Below, piece by piece: positions 36,101-47,703 of a stretch of 64,000 nt of DNA. Position numbers and translations under genes: made by a program. The DNA is from Neurospora tetrasperma FGSC 2508 (taxonomy: Eukaryota > Ascomycota > Sordariomycetes > Sordariales > Sordariaceae), in assembly GCF_000213175.1 (NCBI RefSeq), contig NW_009799099.1, positions 484,038-548,037 on the forward strand, read 5' to 3'. A model generated the notes under the pieces. The model searched no databases. It was given only the letters and a program-made list of their open reading frames with translations, and was not told the DNA's origin. Position 1 is the stretch's first letter; every line of letters starts with the position of its first letter.

Positions 36101-37710
36101 GAGCGCGATCGCTCCTTCTTTTCCTTGTGCTTGTCGTACATCTTCTTGGCTGCGGCACCGGCTACGCCAGCGGCGACAACCTCGGCTCCGGTCTTCAGCT
36201 TCGAGTGGTGTCCGCTGCGATCGCTGCTGGAGCTGCGGGATCGCGAGCCATGGCGGGACTTGCTGCGCTTATGGCGGTAGTGCTGCACAACACCGACGGC
36301 GGCGGCGGTACCGAGGGCCGCCTTGGCTACAGAACCAGCGCGGGACTTGGACCGCTTGCGGCTGGGCGAGCGGGAATAATCACTCTCGCTGTAGCGACGG
36401 GCAGGACGACCGCGCTCCGCCTCCTCCTTTTCGACCTTCTTGGACTCGTAGTACTTGGCGGCACCAGCAGCGGCCAGAGCCACAGCGGCGATGCCCAAGC
36501 CCGTCTTGATGCGGGAGTGCGAATTAGAGCGCGAGCGAGAGCGGTGGCGGTGCTCATCGTCTGAGTCATCGTGGCGTTCCTTGTAGGCGCTGTGGGCGCG
36601 GCGGACGGCTTCGGTGCCCAGGGCGCCTAGAGCAGCGCCGGCGACAATCTTGCGCCCGCGGTGCTTGTCTACCTCACCTGATTCCTTGTCGCGCCGCGAG
36701 GCGATCAGAGCAGAGACGCCGGCACCGGCGAGAGCGCCCTCGGCAATGTGGCGCTTGCGGTGGGGGCTGGCGGAGGAGGAGCGGCTGCGGCTGCGACGCT
36801 CGTCGCGGCGGGAAACACGGGTGTAGTATTCGTCATCTTCGTGGCGGTGATGAGAGCGCGAGTGCGAGTGGTGGTGACCGTCACGGTGGCGGCTGTGGCT
36901 GTGGCTGTGACTGTGACTGTGGGGGTGGTGGTCATCGATGTGCTCGACGATGTACTCCTCCTTGGTCTCCTCGACTACGTAGGGAGCAAAATCATCGCGA
37001 CGCTCACGGAGGACCACCGTGGGAGGAGCAGCCTCTTGAACAATGATCCTTTGCTCGGCAGGACGTTGACGGATGACGATGGGCGGCTGTGGTGCTGGCT
37101 CGTAGTACTCGGTTTCCTTGCGGTAGATCTCGACGTCGGCACCGTGGTCGTGATCGATGTGTTCACGGATCCGGCGCTCCAGGATGACCTCGGAGCCGTC
37201 CTCGCGGCGCTCTACCTTTCTCTCCACACGCACCTCGGTATCTCTCTCGGCATCGTAGTAGGAACGGCGCTCCCATCCGTCGTTGTCCCTGGTTCGGCTG
37301 GAATCGTGACGATAGTGGTAGTCATCGTCGTCGCGGGTAACCAGACGCTTCTCGACCACAGTGCGCTCGCGATCCGGGATGTTGTCGCCATCCCAGTCCT
37401 CCGTCTCTCGGTACCGGCGCTCGACGTAGGTACTGCCCTGGCCGGCGGTCGATCGTGGCCGGTCAGGATAGAGACGGTCGTCTCTGCGATCAAGAACAAG
37501 CTCGCCGCCGGTGGGACGGCCAAAGAAGCGGCCGTCTAGACGGGCACCCTGGCGGTCATCGTCGATAACGTCAATCTCGCGCTCATAAACTCTCTCGTGG
37601 CTGTGGCTCGGCGCATGCTTGTAACGGCGGGAGCTTGACCTTCTGTAGCCCTCGTCGCCCGAAGGTGAAGAATCCCGGGAGTACCGGGCTTCGCGGTAGA
37701 CCTGGGCCAT
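33190..37710 (-). CDS. RS/RE-rich protein with DUF3824-like repeats
   Basis: The model is complement(33190..34013, 34163..34966, 35043..37710), 1431 aa. Both introns have GTG donors, pyrimidine-rich ends and phase 1, and intron 1 has an ACTAAC branch site. Exon 1 opens with Arg/Asp/Tyr-rich sequence and then a His/Ser run. Several Ala/Gly-rich helices follow (GAALGALG, GLGIAAVALAAAGAAKYY, AALGTAAAVGVVQHY, AAGVAGAAAKKMYDKHK), each flanked by RS dipeptides. These match my memory of the fungal repeat domain DUF3824. Exon 1 ends in a long KEREREKERE tract. Exon 2 is Pro-rich. Exon 3 ends with a compact segment around RDPRNGKLYSSRRGEFIYHDHH and WTGLVMGLL. The helices could be glycine-zipper-like membrane or self-association elements, and the function is unknown. 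Confidence 0.85.
35159..35276. repeat. CT-rich minisatellite coding KERE/REKE tract
   Basis: Imperfect CTCTTTCT and CCCTTTCT units fill this stretch of the plus strand. On the minus strand they encode alternating Lys-Glu-Arg-Glu at the end of exon 1 of the DUF3824-like gene. The tract remains open in frame for more than 35 codons. Confidence 0.85.
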
Positions 37711-40700
37711 GTTTCTCTTGTATCTGAATTCCGATGAACGGGTGGTCTGAGCTCTTGTGTAATCCGGGGATGGTCAAAGTAGGGAAATATCCACTATAGC
37801 TGTTAGAGCGTGTGAGTGTTTGTTTAGTACGTTCAGGGGTTAGAGATCGATGTTTACCACGACAACAACAACAAAACTCCAAAGAATTCAAAGTTTGGGT
37901 ATCTGGTTAAGTCGCAAAGTAAGAAAAGATATGGGAAGAGTCGATATTTAGAGCAAAGTCAAGCAAGAAAAGAGAAGTGGGATAGGCAGAGCGGCTGAGT
38001 CCTTGGTATAAGAGCAAGAGCCGGGGGGTCAAGTGGGCAAGGAGGGGTGCTATACGGGACCGAGTGGGAATGGTGGAAAGGGTGGGAATGGGGATGGCTG
38101 GGTGGGGCTCCGTTACGTCGACGGTGAGCAGGTCTTGGTATGTGAGACCGTATTCTCTCTGGCTGGGATAGTCATACATACTACGTAGGCTTATGCCTCG
38201 AGATGGTCAAAGTTTGATCAGGCAACCTGTTTCTTGTTCGTGGTCCTCTGGCCGGCTGCAAGCCAAGGTACAAGTATCTTGGTGTGGGCACATGTACTCT
38301 TTTCGAGTCTCTTCGTAGGGCCGACGGCAGTTCCAGTCATTCCATGCTTGTGGAAACCAACCAGAAGATACGATGATCTGAACGAAGTTGTTGGACACAA
38401 AAACGTTGAAAAGTTGGCCCACGTTTTCATGGCGGCGCAAGTGTACCTGCGTGGAAAATCGCCAAATCATGGCTTTCACATGGCTTTTACAAGGCTGGCC
38501 AGCTCGAGCGTTCTGGAATCTTTTGTGTTGGCCCATAGGCAGTTGAAAGCTTGTGAGGGTCTCATCAAAGGGTTCGACAGGCCAAAGCTTGTCTGGGTCT
38601 GAGTCTAGATGACGTTCGCATCCGTTTGTTGAGAAAGGGAGGTATGAGACGAGTCACTTTGACAGGCGGACATCAACCCGTCTTACACATGTGATTCATA
38701 CCAACAGTCTAAACCCTTCAGCTGGCTGGTTAGGCAACGTCGAGATGTGCTCTTGTCTTGTCTGACAAAAGGCCCAACAGCAAAAAGGCCCTGCATTTTC
38801 CGTGACATGAAGCCGTCCTGCTAGCGGCCGGAAGAGACCCTTTCTGCATAGATGAGTGATCAGTGGGTATAGGTACCTGTCTCACGGTGGATATTCTTCC
38901 CAGGAAGCAGATCAGGAGATGGCGGCGTCCAGAAAGCCTTGGAAGTGTGACTGCTACACACAGATACGGTGCTTATTGAGAAGATGATACTCTCTTGTCG
39001 CTGTAGGTTCTCGAACACAACAGGAGGCAACTCTAATGCTTTCTGTAGGGTACCGAGAGAGGGTAAGGTGTTCTCTGTAGGTATCCGTGTCTCTTGGAGT
39101 CCTGGCAAGGCTGCCTTTTGGAGAGATGTCGTGGTGTGGTACCAATAGTAAGTACCCACCTATATGTCCTTTACTACAGTTCGGGACTTGTAAAACCGGG
39201 AGAAACTTTTTGTTTCACCTGAGACGGACCCTGTCTTTTTCCTGAACAGCCTTGTGACCCGATCAGCACGAGGATGTGTGTACAGAAACAAGTCCAGTGG
39301 TTTGTTTGTTCGAGTCCTCTGTGAGAGGAAAACTGTGACTCCTCCATCCATGCCTCCCTTGGACGAGGACGAAGTCTCAAGCAGGCCGCGGCGGCGGATG
39401 ACCCTCGACGGTGACTTGATGTGCAGGGCACCTGACGAGATGTTTTTTGGTTGGATGAGGAAAGGGATTCTTCCTCAGGTCTGCCCCTCCCCCGCTTCTG
39501 TTGTTGCCGTCATCACTCATTCTTCAGTCTTCTGAATCCCTTCGTAATCCTTCGTTTCTTGATTCCCTAATTCTACCGAGGGCGTCGATGAAAGTCATCC
39601 ATGTTCGGCGCATAATGCATCTTGCATTTCTCTTCGGATCGCATGGAGCTTGTTCGGGCCTTCGGGTTGAAATGGAGAGACGAATGTGGACAAGTGATGC
39701 GCTGAAAATGACTTGCAGCAGGGGACTCTCCGTCTCACACACACACAAACAAGCCCGCCCAGGCACCTGGCAGCAAGACCCACTTTTCTTAGCCTGCCGA
39801 CGCTTGTGCCCAAGAGGGGGGGGCATTTCGTCATCGGTCAACAGGCCAAGGAAACCATTCCATGCGAAGTCCCGTCCTGGTCTTTGGTCTTCCATTCTTT
39901 ACCTTTCAGTTTGGTTACAACCAAGAATTCAACCTCTCGCTTTGACAAGAGCGTGTCTCGGAATATTCTTTACTAGCACATTCTTCTGCGCTCGAAGGGG
40001 GAAGGACATCCAGCCGATCAGGGCCTTACCCTTCGATGATCTTTCACCTCGCTCCGTTTCATCCTTCCTCCCCCCGTCCACCAAATATCATTCCGTTTCT
40101 TCTCCATCGTGTGGATTCCGCTGACGGGAGATCACCACCACAACTCTTTAAATGACCCCTGCCCCGTTTCGTTGTCCACCAACAAGTGGCTGAGGCATTG
40201 TTGAGCCAACTCAGCCTCTCTGGGGCTTCTAGTGTGCACTACAAGGTACTCAGCCCAACCTCAACTACGTACAACCACTGACATGCCAATGTTTTGTGAA
40301 ACTTGCCAAACCACATGGACATGCCGACATTCCCGCCGCGTGAGCGCCCACAAGCACGAGCCGAGCTACGAGCGAGCGAGCGAGCAGCGGCTTGAGCGGC
40401 ATCGATGTTTCTTGGCAGATCACTGGAAACGAAAGCCCAAGAGTGACGAAACGGAGGGGACTTGGCGAAACTTCCAGAGTTGAAAAGCTCCGAAAGAACG
40501 GCCTTAAAATCCCCGAAGCCGCTGGCATGCCCCTGGACCTCTTCACCCAGCAAAAAGTGGGGAAAAGCTCAGTTGTACGTTGACATTCTCAGTCTACACT
40601 ATACCTGTTGTCTTTCTCGACCACAGCACAAGCACAGAGAGAAAAAGACCTGAATGATGTGCAATGTCAACGTTTCCTATTACCTGATCGTGGAAGAAAT

Positions 40701-41647
40701 ATCCGCGAATGAAGTTATAAGCTCTAGAATTTCTGACAATTGGTCCTCTTTCTCTCTTCATTCACAACCCTATTTGCCCTCCTGATGCCACGAACAACCT
40801 TGATGAGAACAATCGTCTTTTTTTGCTAACCACAAGCCTTGTCTGCCTATCTAAGGTACCATCCAAACGGACAGCTACCAAATCGCCAGATAAGTTGTGT
40901 TTTTCCTTCTTTCCTTCTCTCCATGTCATATATTGCTGACGCTTCCTTCCCTCCAATACTTATCTGCAAGCACTACCTATCTCTAAGTGGCACTCATCAT
41001 AAAAAGTATCTACTTCAACAAGGGAACAGGGCTCTGCTGAAAGGAGGTGAAACCTTAACTCCAAGCTACAAGGCTGATACTGTGTACGGTCGGTCCCTGA
41101 CGGCTGATCCCGCCACTACTGGTGTAAATTCGTCGATACAAACCCTTTGTCCCAGCCACCACATCTTCCTTACTGCGGTACCTGTTCTGTACTAGGTGAT
41201 GACGAAATGTGCCTGACTGATTGACTGACTTCCCGTCTCCCCTCGTAATCTAATCATTGGGTGGCGCTGGTGTCGGGCTCTTTGTCTGGAGGTTGTTAGG
41301 TATCAATCAGTTGTAGGTTTGTGCAACTATAAGCAGAAACTGGCTGAAGAGCTGGTAAAGAAGAGGCAACGGACTACCCGACTATGTAGAGGGAGATAGA
41401 TCTAGACTAGACTAGAGAAGAGAACGGATTTGACTAGATAGCTTTCTGAATCTCTATTATATCAGAGCTAGGTGAAACGATACCAAGTGGAAGAAAGGAT
41501 CTGGATGGATGAGGATTGCATTTAGAGGATTCTGGATACCGATAAACATATCTCCACGCACTCACTGGCGTACGAATGTGGATTTCCTTGCATATTATCA
41601 AGTATTGGTATTTCCATCCTACAGTCCTACAGTCCTACTGGCCTCCT

Positions 41648-41706
41648 AGCATAGCATAGCCTAGCCTAGCCTAGCCTAACATAGCATAGCATAGCATAGC
41701 ATAGCC
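41648..41706. repeat. CATAG/CCTAG pentanucleotide array
   Basis: About eleven pentamers alternate between two variants: CATAG units, then CCTAG units, then CATAG units again. The variants are grouped in blocks rather than mixed. It lies in noncoding DNA. Confidence 0.9.
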
Positions 41707-41783
41707 CGCTCGTTATACCCGGAGCAATTTGCAGAACCGGTTGTAATGAACACACCACAAAGAGACCCGCATCAGCTCGTCCA

Positions 41784-41816
41784 CCTCACCTCACCTCACC
41801 TCACCTCACCTCACCT
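41784..41816. repeat. CCTCA pentanucleotide array
   Basis: Six to seven CCTCA units lie in tandem about 80 b to the right of the CATAG/CCTAG array, about 325 b beyond the stop of the VAP gene. Confidence 0.9.
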
Positions 41817-42140
41817 CCTCCCCTACGAGCAAGACAAAACCGAACCCCGAACCCACGCGTGTTTGTTCTCTTGTCTTCTTCCTCTTCCTGCGCTGCCTAC
41901 TTCAGATCCTAGAATACACCCCTGGGCCTGCCACTCTATCCACTACCCCCGACGACAAAGGGAATAAAGACAAAGTTTTTAGTAGTGAGTGAAACGATAT
42001 ATGAAAACCGAGAAACGAAAAGAGAAAAAAGGACAGGAAAGGATTACGTTGTTGTATTGTGTGAAACCCTAGGCGTACTGGAGGAGCAGCAGCCTTCGCG
42101 ATGACAAGAAAAAAATGGAACCGGGTGTTTCGTTGCAGCA

Positions 42141-43422
42141 CTAGAAGAAGATATAGGCCAGCAGGAAGCTAACCAAGCAGAGGACCGCCGCAATCTGGAC
42201 TGGGACTCCCTCGGTGCCTTGCCTCGCTGATTGCGCAAGGTCCTGGGCGGTTGCCTGTACGTTCGACGCCTGCTCGCCCACCGCGTCAGCCACAGCCGCC
42301 TTCCTCTGTCTCAGGCCGCTGGCGGCGTCGTTCTGGAGAGATGCGATGGTCGCCTGGGCCTTGGCCAACTGTTCCTTCAACTGCTCGTACGTCTCGGAAG
42401 CGGTATGCTGTGCTGTCGATGCGACGGCGGCAACAGTCGACTGGAAGTTGTCAGCGACGTCGGGCTCTTGTTTAATATCGCGGGTGTCGACCGTCGAAGA
42501 TCGGGTCTCGCTGGGCGATGTGAAAGGAGCAGGGGTCTCCTCGGCCTGCGCATGTGAAGGTTAATTTTATTTTCTTGATGGTCCGTTGCCAGGGGGGTAT
42601 GTAGGCGAAAGGTAAACGTACCCGGCTCGAGGTCGAGGGGCGGATAGGGGTGGCAGCCACGGGGGAGGTTGTCTCCTCTCCAAAGGGTGGCAGCCAGAGC
42701 ACGCGAATCTTCTTCTCCTGAACCTGGGACTTGTCGACACCATCCCACTGTATGACGTATTTGTCAGCACTCATTTTCGTCCTCCTCTGTTTGAGTTATA
42801 CGCACAATCTGGGCAACGTTGGTGAACTCCTTGTCACCGGTGATGGCGACGGATTGGACAAGGAACTTGTCGCGGCATCGGGCGTCCGAGGGGGGCTCCT
42901 GCTTCATGGCCTGGAGGAGGACTGAAAGGGAAGTTAGTCACGAGACCATAGGTTTGGACATGGTGTCGGCGGTTCGTGGACTGACCGGAAACTTCGACAT
43001 CGTGACCGGGCTCAATGCGACCCGAGTTGGGGCGGACGCAGTATCTGAAGAGGGAGTTGGTAAGTGTCATTATCCTTGGACCGGTGATTCGTTTGCGCTA
43101 CGGCGCATTGCTGAGGAAGGGACGTAGACGTACTGCTTGGGGGCGGTGGTTTTGACCTGTATGAGGGCAAGTTAACACATGTGTCGAGCGACCCTCAACC
43201 ACCACGACAAAACGCGTGTTGATGTCCACACATACCTTGAAAGCAACCGGAGAGGTATTGGGATTCCTGATCCTGAGGATCTGCGAAACCTCCACAGTAA
43301 AGGGCCCTAATTTCTGGTCAGACGATGGGAGATTCTAGAGAGAATCTGGGCCGATGGTGCTGTTTGCGAAGGGACGACGTACTGCGGAAACCCAGCTCGA
43401 GGGGATCGATTTCGACGGACAT
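42141..43422 (-). CDS. VAP/Scs2-type ER membrane protein (MSP domain)
   Basis: The model is complement(42141..42545, 42622..42747, 42806..42921, 42986..43044, 43134..43156, 43236..43306, 43383..43422), 279 aa. All seven exons join in phase, and one is only 23 b. Residues 1 to about 125 form the major sperm protein domain. It has the start MSVEIDPLELGF, the conserved segment KTTAPKQYCVRPNSG that forms the FFAT-binding surface in VAPs, and CRDKFLVQSVAITG. A Ser/Thr/Pro linker, a short coiled coil (about 195-230) and a C-terminal hydrophobic anchor (about 261-279, ending LLAYIFF) follow. VAPs are tail-anchored ER proteins that bind FFAT-motif partners at contact sites and affect phospholipid control. 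The identification is firm; the paralogue (Scs2 or Scs22 type) cannot be fixed here. Confidence 0.94.
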
Positions 43423-44759
43423 GTTGGCGATCGGTTGGGCTCTACGTAGTTTGGTGGTTTTGGGAAAATCTAGAGCGACTTGGATTTCGCGATGGGATGA
43501 CGGGAAATGTTGCCGGGGGATTATTGGCCGTCCCTAGTATGCCCGGTGGGGGGGAAATAAAGGGATGGGGGATGGAGTTTGACGTATTAGACAGGTTCGC
43601 GAAATATGCCAGACAAGGGCAATGTGAATCTGATTTATCGGTCCAGACAGCGAGACCGCGGAGAGTTCAGTAGTCGTCGTCACAAGAAAAAGTTAGGTAG
43701 CAGCCCAGAGTGTAGAATGGACGGTATTGTGAGGTGTGGTAAAATACAAGAAGAAGAAGCTGGAACCTGGAGTGATAATATTACGAAGACGAGAGAGGGA
43801 GATGATGTGTTACGACATTCAACAGTGACGGCGGTCCGACGCGCGCTGGACAGACCAACCTAGTGTACCTAGCCTAGGTAGGTGTTTCCAGGAGGGCGCC
43901 AGCCAGGCGACGAGACTGCAAAAATGCCCGGATTCAAGCCAAGACCCAACCGAGCCAAGAGCATAGAGGTAGGTATCTGGGTCCGTGCTGATCTCATACT
44001 GGACCCCAACCCCGGCAGAGGAATGAACTGGACCTTTAGAATCTCAAAAGCTCCCACAGCAGCTCTTTCCCGACCCGAATGCTATGTCCTCTGCCTGGAT
44101 AGGTAGACGAGGTAGGTTGTCGCGTGGGGTCCACGTATCTCTACTGAAATTAAGGGTCAGAGTCTCCCGGAGAAACAGGTGATGCCGACTGTCATTTGGC
44201 CACAAATTGGGCAATTGTCAGTTTGTCACTGGCCATTTCCAGCTGCCGGCAACGCTGGCACCACTGTCAAAGCAACCCACCCAACGGACAAGGGTGTTTG
44301 TTGTGTTGTTTGTGAATGACGTGCCCCGGGCAGCCTGGCCATATCGCGAAGCGTTCACTTTATTGATGACGACGGCGACAACGACAATAACAATAACAAC
44401 AACAATATCGAAGTGGACAGTCTGAATTTCTGTTGGAAGTGTAAGACGATATCCTTAAGCTGGGCTTAAAAATTAAAGTCAAAGTGTTCGTTTGGAAACT
44501 TGGCAGCGTTTTAGTGCAGGGAATCGCTACTACCCGTCCGTCTGCTTCTATCCGAACTGTTGACAGCTTCGCATCTTTTGATTGAACCCCTCCTTATGGT
44601 AGTGTACTTGACTGCACCACTTCCAAGTTGCCACTATTTCATCCCCAGCAACAATCTGCTATAACATCCAGGACCTATCCCGTCCACTCCATTTGAACAC
44701 CTAATCTATAGTAGCAACCATATCTTTCTCATCAACCAACCAAATCAAAAATCATCAAA
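43423..44759. promoter_or_regulatory. Divergent intergenic region between VAP and UBX genes
   Basis: The 1.34 kb separates the start codons of the VAP gene (minus) and the UBX gene (plus), so both promoters lie here. It includes ACAATAACAATAACAACAAC near 44384-44404 and a CA/AT-rich stretch immediately before 44760 that looks like a leader. No gene is seen. Confidence 0.5.
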
Positions 44760-45881
44760 ATGGGCCAAACAGATCTCGAGGTTCTGATCGACATGGGCTT
44801 TGAGCGCGCCCGCGCCGAGCTCGCCGTCAAGAAGTCCGGTGGCTGTTAGTCCTCCCAAACGCTTACCTTTGTGACGCGAATGTGATATTGACAAGTAGCA
44901 GTGCAAGGAGCCCTCAACTGGCTCGAGGAGAGCCAGGACAAGTCCTTGGAGGAGCTGCAAGCCAGCGCTGCCTCTGCCGCCACTGCTAAGGCCGACGACG
45001 ACGAAGAGGATGATGGCTCCCCCATTCCCGAGGGCGCCAAGTCCCTTGTTTGCAACGATTGCGGCAAGAGGTTCAAGAACGGAGATCTTGCCGCCTTCCA
45101 TGCTTCCAAGACGTCAGTCTCTTTACCAATGTGTCCGTGTTTGTGGCACCAAGCTAACTCTACCATAGTCAGCACACCGACTTCTCCGAATCTACCGAAG
45201 AAATTGCTCCTCTAACGGAGGAAGAGAAGAAGCAAAGGCTGGAGGAGCTCCGCCAAAAGCTCGCGGAGAAGCGGGAGAGGCAGGCACTTGTTGACAAGGA
45301 GGAGCAGAAGCGCAATGAGGTACGGTCAGACCATTCCCAGTTCGCATTTAAAACATGCTAACAAACATGCATAGCAAATCAAGCGCAAGGCTACCAAGGA
45401 ATCACAAGACATGAAGGAGGAGCTCGCGCGTAAAGAGCAAATGAAGGAGGCTGCTCGCAAGCGCCAAGAGAAGCTCGACGACATCGAGGCTAAGAAACGC
45501 ATCAAGGCCAAAATCGAAGCCGACAAGGCCGAGAGGAAGCGCAAGGAGGAGGAAGCGAAGGCGCTTCGCGAGGGTAGAGCTCCGGCCGCTCCTTCAACCG
45601 CCCCTGCTGCCGCCGCCGCTGCGCCGGCTGCTTCGAAGCCGGCTGCCTCCCACAATGAAGCTCGTCTGAGGTTGCAGACTGCCAAGGGAAATGTTATGAA
45701 GACACTGGCCGCGGATGCCACACTGTTTGAGCTTGCTCAGCAGTTGGAGTCGGAGAACGGAGTCCCGGTTGCGAGCTTCTCTACGACGTTCCCCCGGAAG
45801 ACGTGGCAAGCTGGAGTAGACTTTGGCCAGACGCTGAAGGAGGCTGGGTTGGTTCCCAGTGCGGTGCTCATTGTCAATTAG
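44760..45881 (+). CDS. UBA-zinc finger-UBX protein, UBXN1/SAKS1 type
   Basis: The model is join(44760..44844, 44899..45112, 45169..45319, 45375..45881), 318 aa. Residues about 5-37 form a UBA domain (LIDMGFERARAEL and GALNWLEE). Residues 80-102 fit a C2H2 pattern, C-x2-C-x12-H-x5-H, followed by the SESTEEIAPLTEEEK segment typical of this family. A long Lys/Glu/Arg coiled coil spans about 110-215, then an Ala/Pro linker. A UBX domain (about 244-318) carries the FPRK loop that binds p97/Cdc48. The expected role is a ubiquitin-binding adaptor for Cdc48 in proteasome-linked turnover. Exon 2 has tandem acceptors (TAG then CAG). I chose the first because it gives a UBA spacing like that of typical family members. 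The identification is firm. Confidence 0.93.
44896..44901 (+). promoter_or_regulatory. Tandem NAGNAG splice acceptor
   Basis: TAGCAG ends the first intron of the UBX gene. Cutting after TAG gives Ser-Val-Gln at the junction; cutting after CAG gives Leu-Gln. Both stay in frame and differ by one residue inside the UBA domain. Confidence 0.8.
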
Positions 45882-46656
45882 GGTGGACGAGTACCTACTT
45901 AGTGCTTGAAAGTAAACTGGGGTGGTGGGGGGGGGGGGGGATGGTCATAGTATGATCTCAAGCGGAGTTGAAACGCCAGAGCGGGAAAAAGAACGGATAC
46001 ATCTAGAAGCTGCTTTACGAATGATCAAAAAGAAGTTAAAGTGCCAGTCAAACAGTCTCCTGTGTAATTGTTGTCCGAACTGTGATTTCTAGACATGTCG
46101 TTCGTAGTGCAGATAGGTACCTCTACGGCCACATTAAACCCACGCTACGCTAGACCCACCATCTCCGGATAACCCCGGAGGATACAGTTCAATACTGGTT
46201 TGACTGTTAGCTCGAGACCTAGTATCAACTTCCTTAGACGTACTATATTTAGTTGATTCGTGGCATTATTCGACGAAAGTGGAATTTGGATACGAATATG
46301 CTTATTTTCAGATAAAATATAACACATTACACCTTGTTGATTGGTTTGAGACAATACAGATCGGATCTCATCCAATTTCGCAGAAATACCCCTGGGTAAC
46401 GAGCTAACAAATACACTAGCACCAGATTGTACTCCGTGGCAGTGCAACTAGCAACCAAAGTAAACAAAAGCCAACCTCTTCGGCTTCCTTCGTTGAGACG
46501 CTGTAACATTTAGCTCGGGTATTATCCCGTATACCTACCTAGCTAGTACAGTAACCCCTCTTTTTTTTTTCTCGCAACGCACGCAACTTTTGTACCCAAC
46601 GTATCCGTCCTTGATTCCAGTACTGACTTATCTCTATAAGTCAGACCACAACAACC
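45882..46656. other. Intergenic: UBX 3' region and YCII-like promoter
   Basis: About 0.8 kb. It has a run of 14 G at 45927-45940 shortly after the UBX stop codon. The last 100 b, with a T run near 46560 and the CCACAACAACC leader, belong to the YCII-like gene. No gene is seen. Confidence 0.55.
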
Positions 46657-47703
46657 ATGGCCTCCTCCTCCTCCCGATCTCGCACCCTCCAACTCGGACA
46701 AGCTCTCCACAGCAGCTTGAACAGCCGCTTTAGCCGCCGCCCATCATCTTTCTTTCTCTCCTCCACGTTATCATTCTTCAACCCTTCAACCACCGTTACG
46801 AACCCCAATTCATCATCACCCCGCATCTCCAACAACTTCTTCTTTAGTCAGAGACATCATCATATCCGAACAATGGCTACCTCTACTACTACCACCGCCG
46901 GAAAGAAGATTGAGTGGCTCGTTGTCGTCCCGGACTTTGAGGGCGTTGGCGAGAAGAGGTTGGAGGTTCGCCCGTGAGTTTGCACCATCTGTCTGATTAC
47001 AGTACCTAGAGAATGGATGCGAGGAGGTTACTGACTGAGTGTGGTGGGAATATGTAGTGATCACTTTGCCGGTCTCGGCAAGAACGTCGATAATGGATGT
47101 TTCCAGATGGGCGGTAGGTCTTTTCACGTTATATTTCACATCACTTCACTCCATTTCGTCCCACCACCTCACTTTCACTTCAGAATACCTTCAGCGTATA
47201 CCTCTCCTCGGGTCCATAGAGTCTGACAGCTTCACACCTGCTTGGTCTCATACATGTGCTCTGGTCTTATACACACATGAACCCTTCCCTCGTATTTAAT
47301 GGAGACATATAGGTACTAATAGACCGAAAAAGGCGCCGTTCTCTCCGAGCCTCCTACCTCCGACGACCCCAAGACCTTCAAGTTCGCCGGCAGCACCATC
47401 GTCCTAGTCGCCGAGAGCCGCGAGGAGGTGATTCAGATTCTCAAGGACGATGTGTATGCCCAAAAGGGTGTTTGGGATGTTGACAACGTAAGCTTTATTC
47501 CCCTTTTCTTCAGTTCATTCTGCTGCCTTTTGGAAAGCTACGTAGTAAAATTCTCGACAGTCTTGGGGGAACGTGATACGTCAAAGGTTTAGATGTGGAT
47601 GCTAATGCGAATTGTAAATGATATGATATAGGCTCAGATGTGGCCCTTCAAGTGCGCCTTCCGCTTCCCTGTCCCTGGTCAGCAGTACCAGCAGAAGCAG
47701 TAG
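46657..47703 (+). CDS. YCII-like small enzyme with mitochondrial-type leader
   Basis: The model is join(46657..46973, 47058..47113, 47333..47487, 47632..47703), 199 aa, with all junctions in phase. Residues 1 to about 72 are rich in Ser, Arg and Phe and contain no acidic residue (MASSSSRSRTLQLGQALHSS at the start), a typical mitochondrial presequence. A second in-frame Met at 46873 (MATSTTTTAGKKIEW) begins the conserved part. That part holds KIEWLVVVPDFEG, a GAVLSEP-type loop formed at the exon 2-3 join, STIVLVAESREEV and GVWDV, which fit the dimeric alpha/beta-barrel YCII family. Its substrate is unknown. Initiation at the second Met would give a form without the leader. Intron 2 is long (219 b), and its acceptor (GAAAAAG) is purine-rich, so that junction is the least certain. 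Confidence 0.85.

Larger units (their letters stand above)
37711..42140. other. Intergenic: 4.4 kb with no supported gene
   Basis: The left end is the promoter and leader of the DUF3824-like gene (minus), and the right end is the 3' UTR of the VAP gene (minus). Open frames at 38234-38602, 39254-39535 and 39501-40124 lack codon bias and recognisable domains. Two pentanucleotide arrays lie near 41648-41706 and 41784-41816. No RNA gene was recognised. Confidence 0.55.

Noticed and set aside
36748-37539. 263-codon open frame on the plus strand, with hydrophobic Val/Ala runs
   Set aside because: Antisense shadow of exon 1 of the DUF3824-like gene. The hydrophobic runs mirror Asp/His/Arg codons.
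39501-40124. 207-codon plus-strand frame
   Set aside because: No codon bias, no recognisable motif, competing frames on the other strand and no splice-consistent extension.
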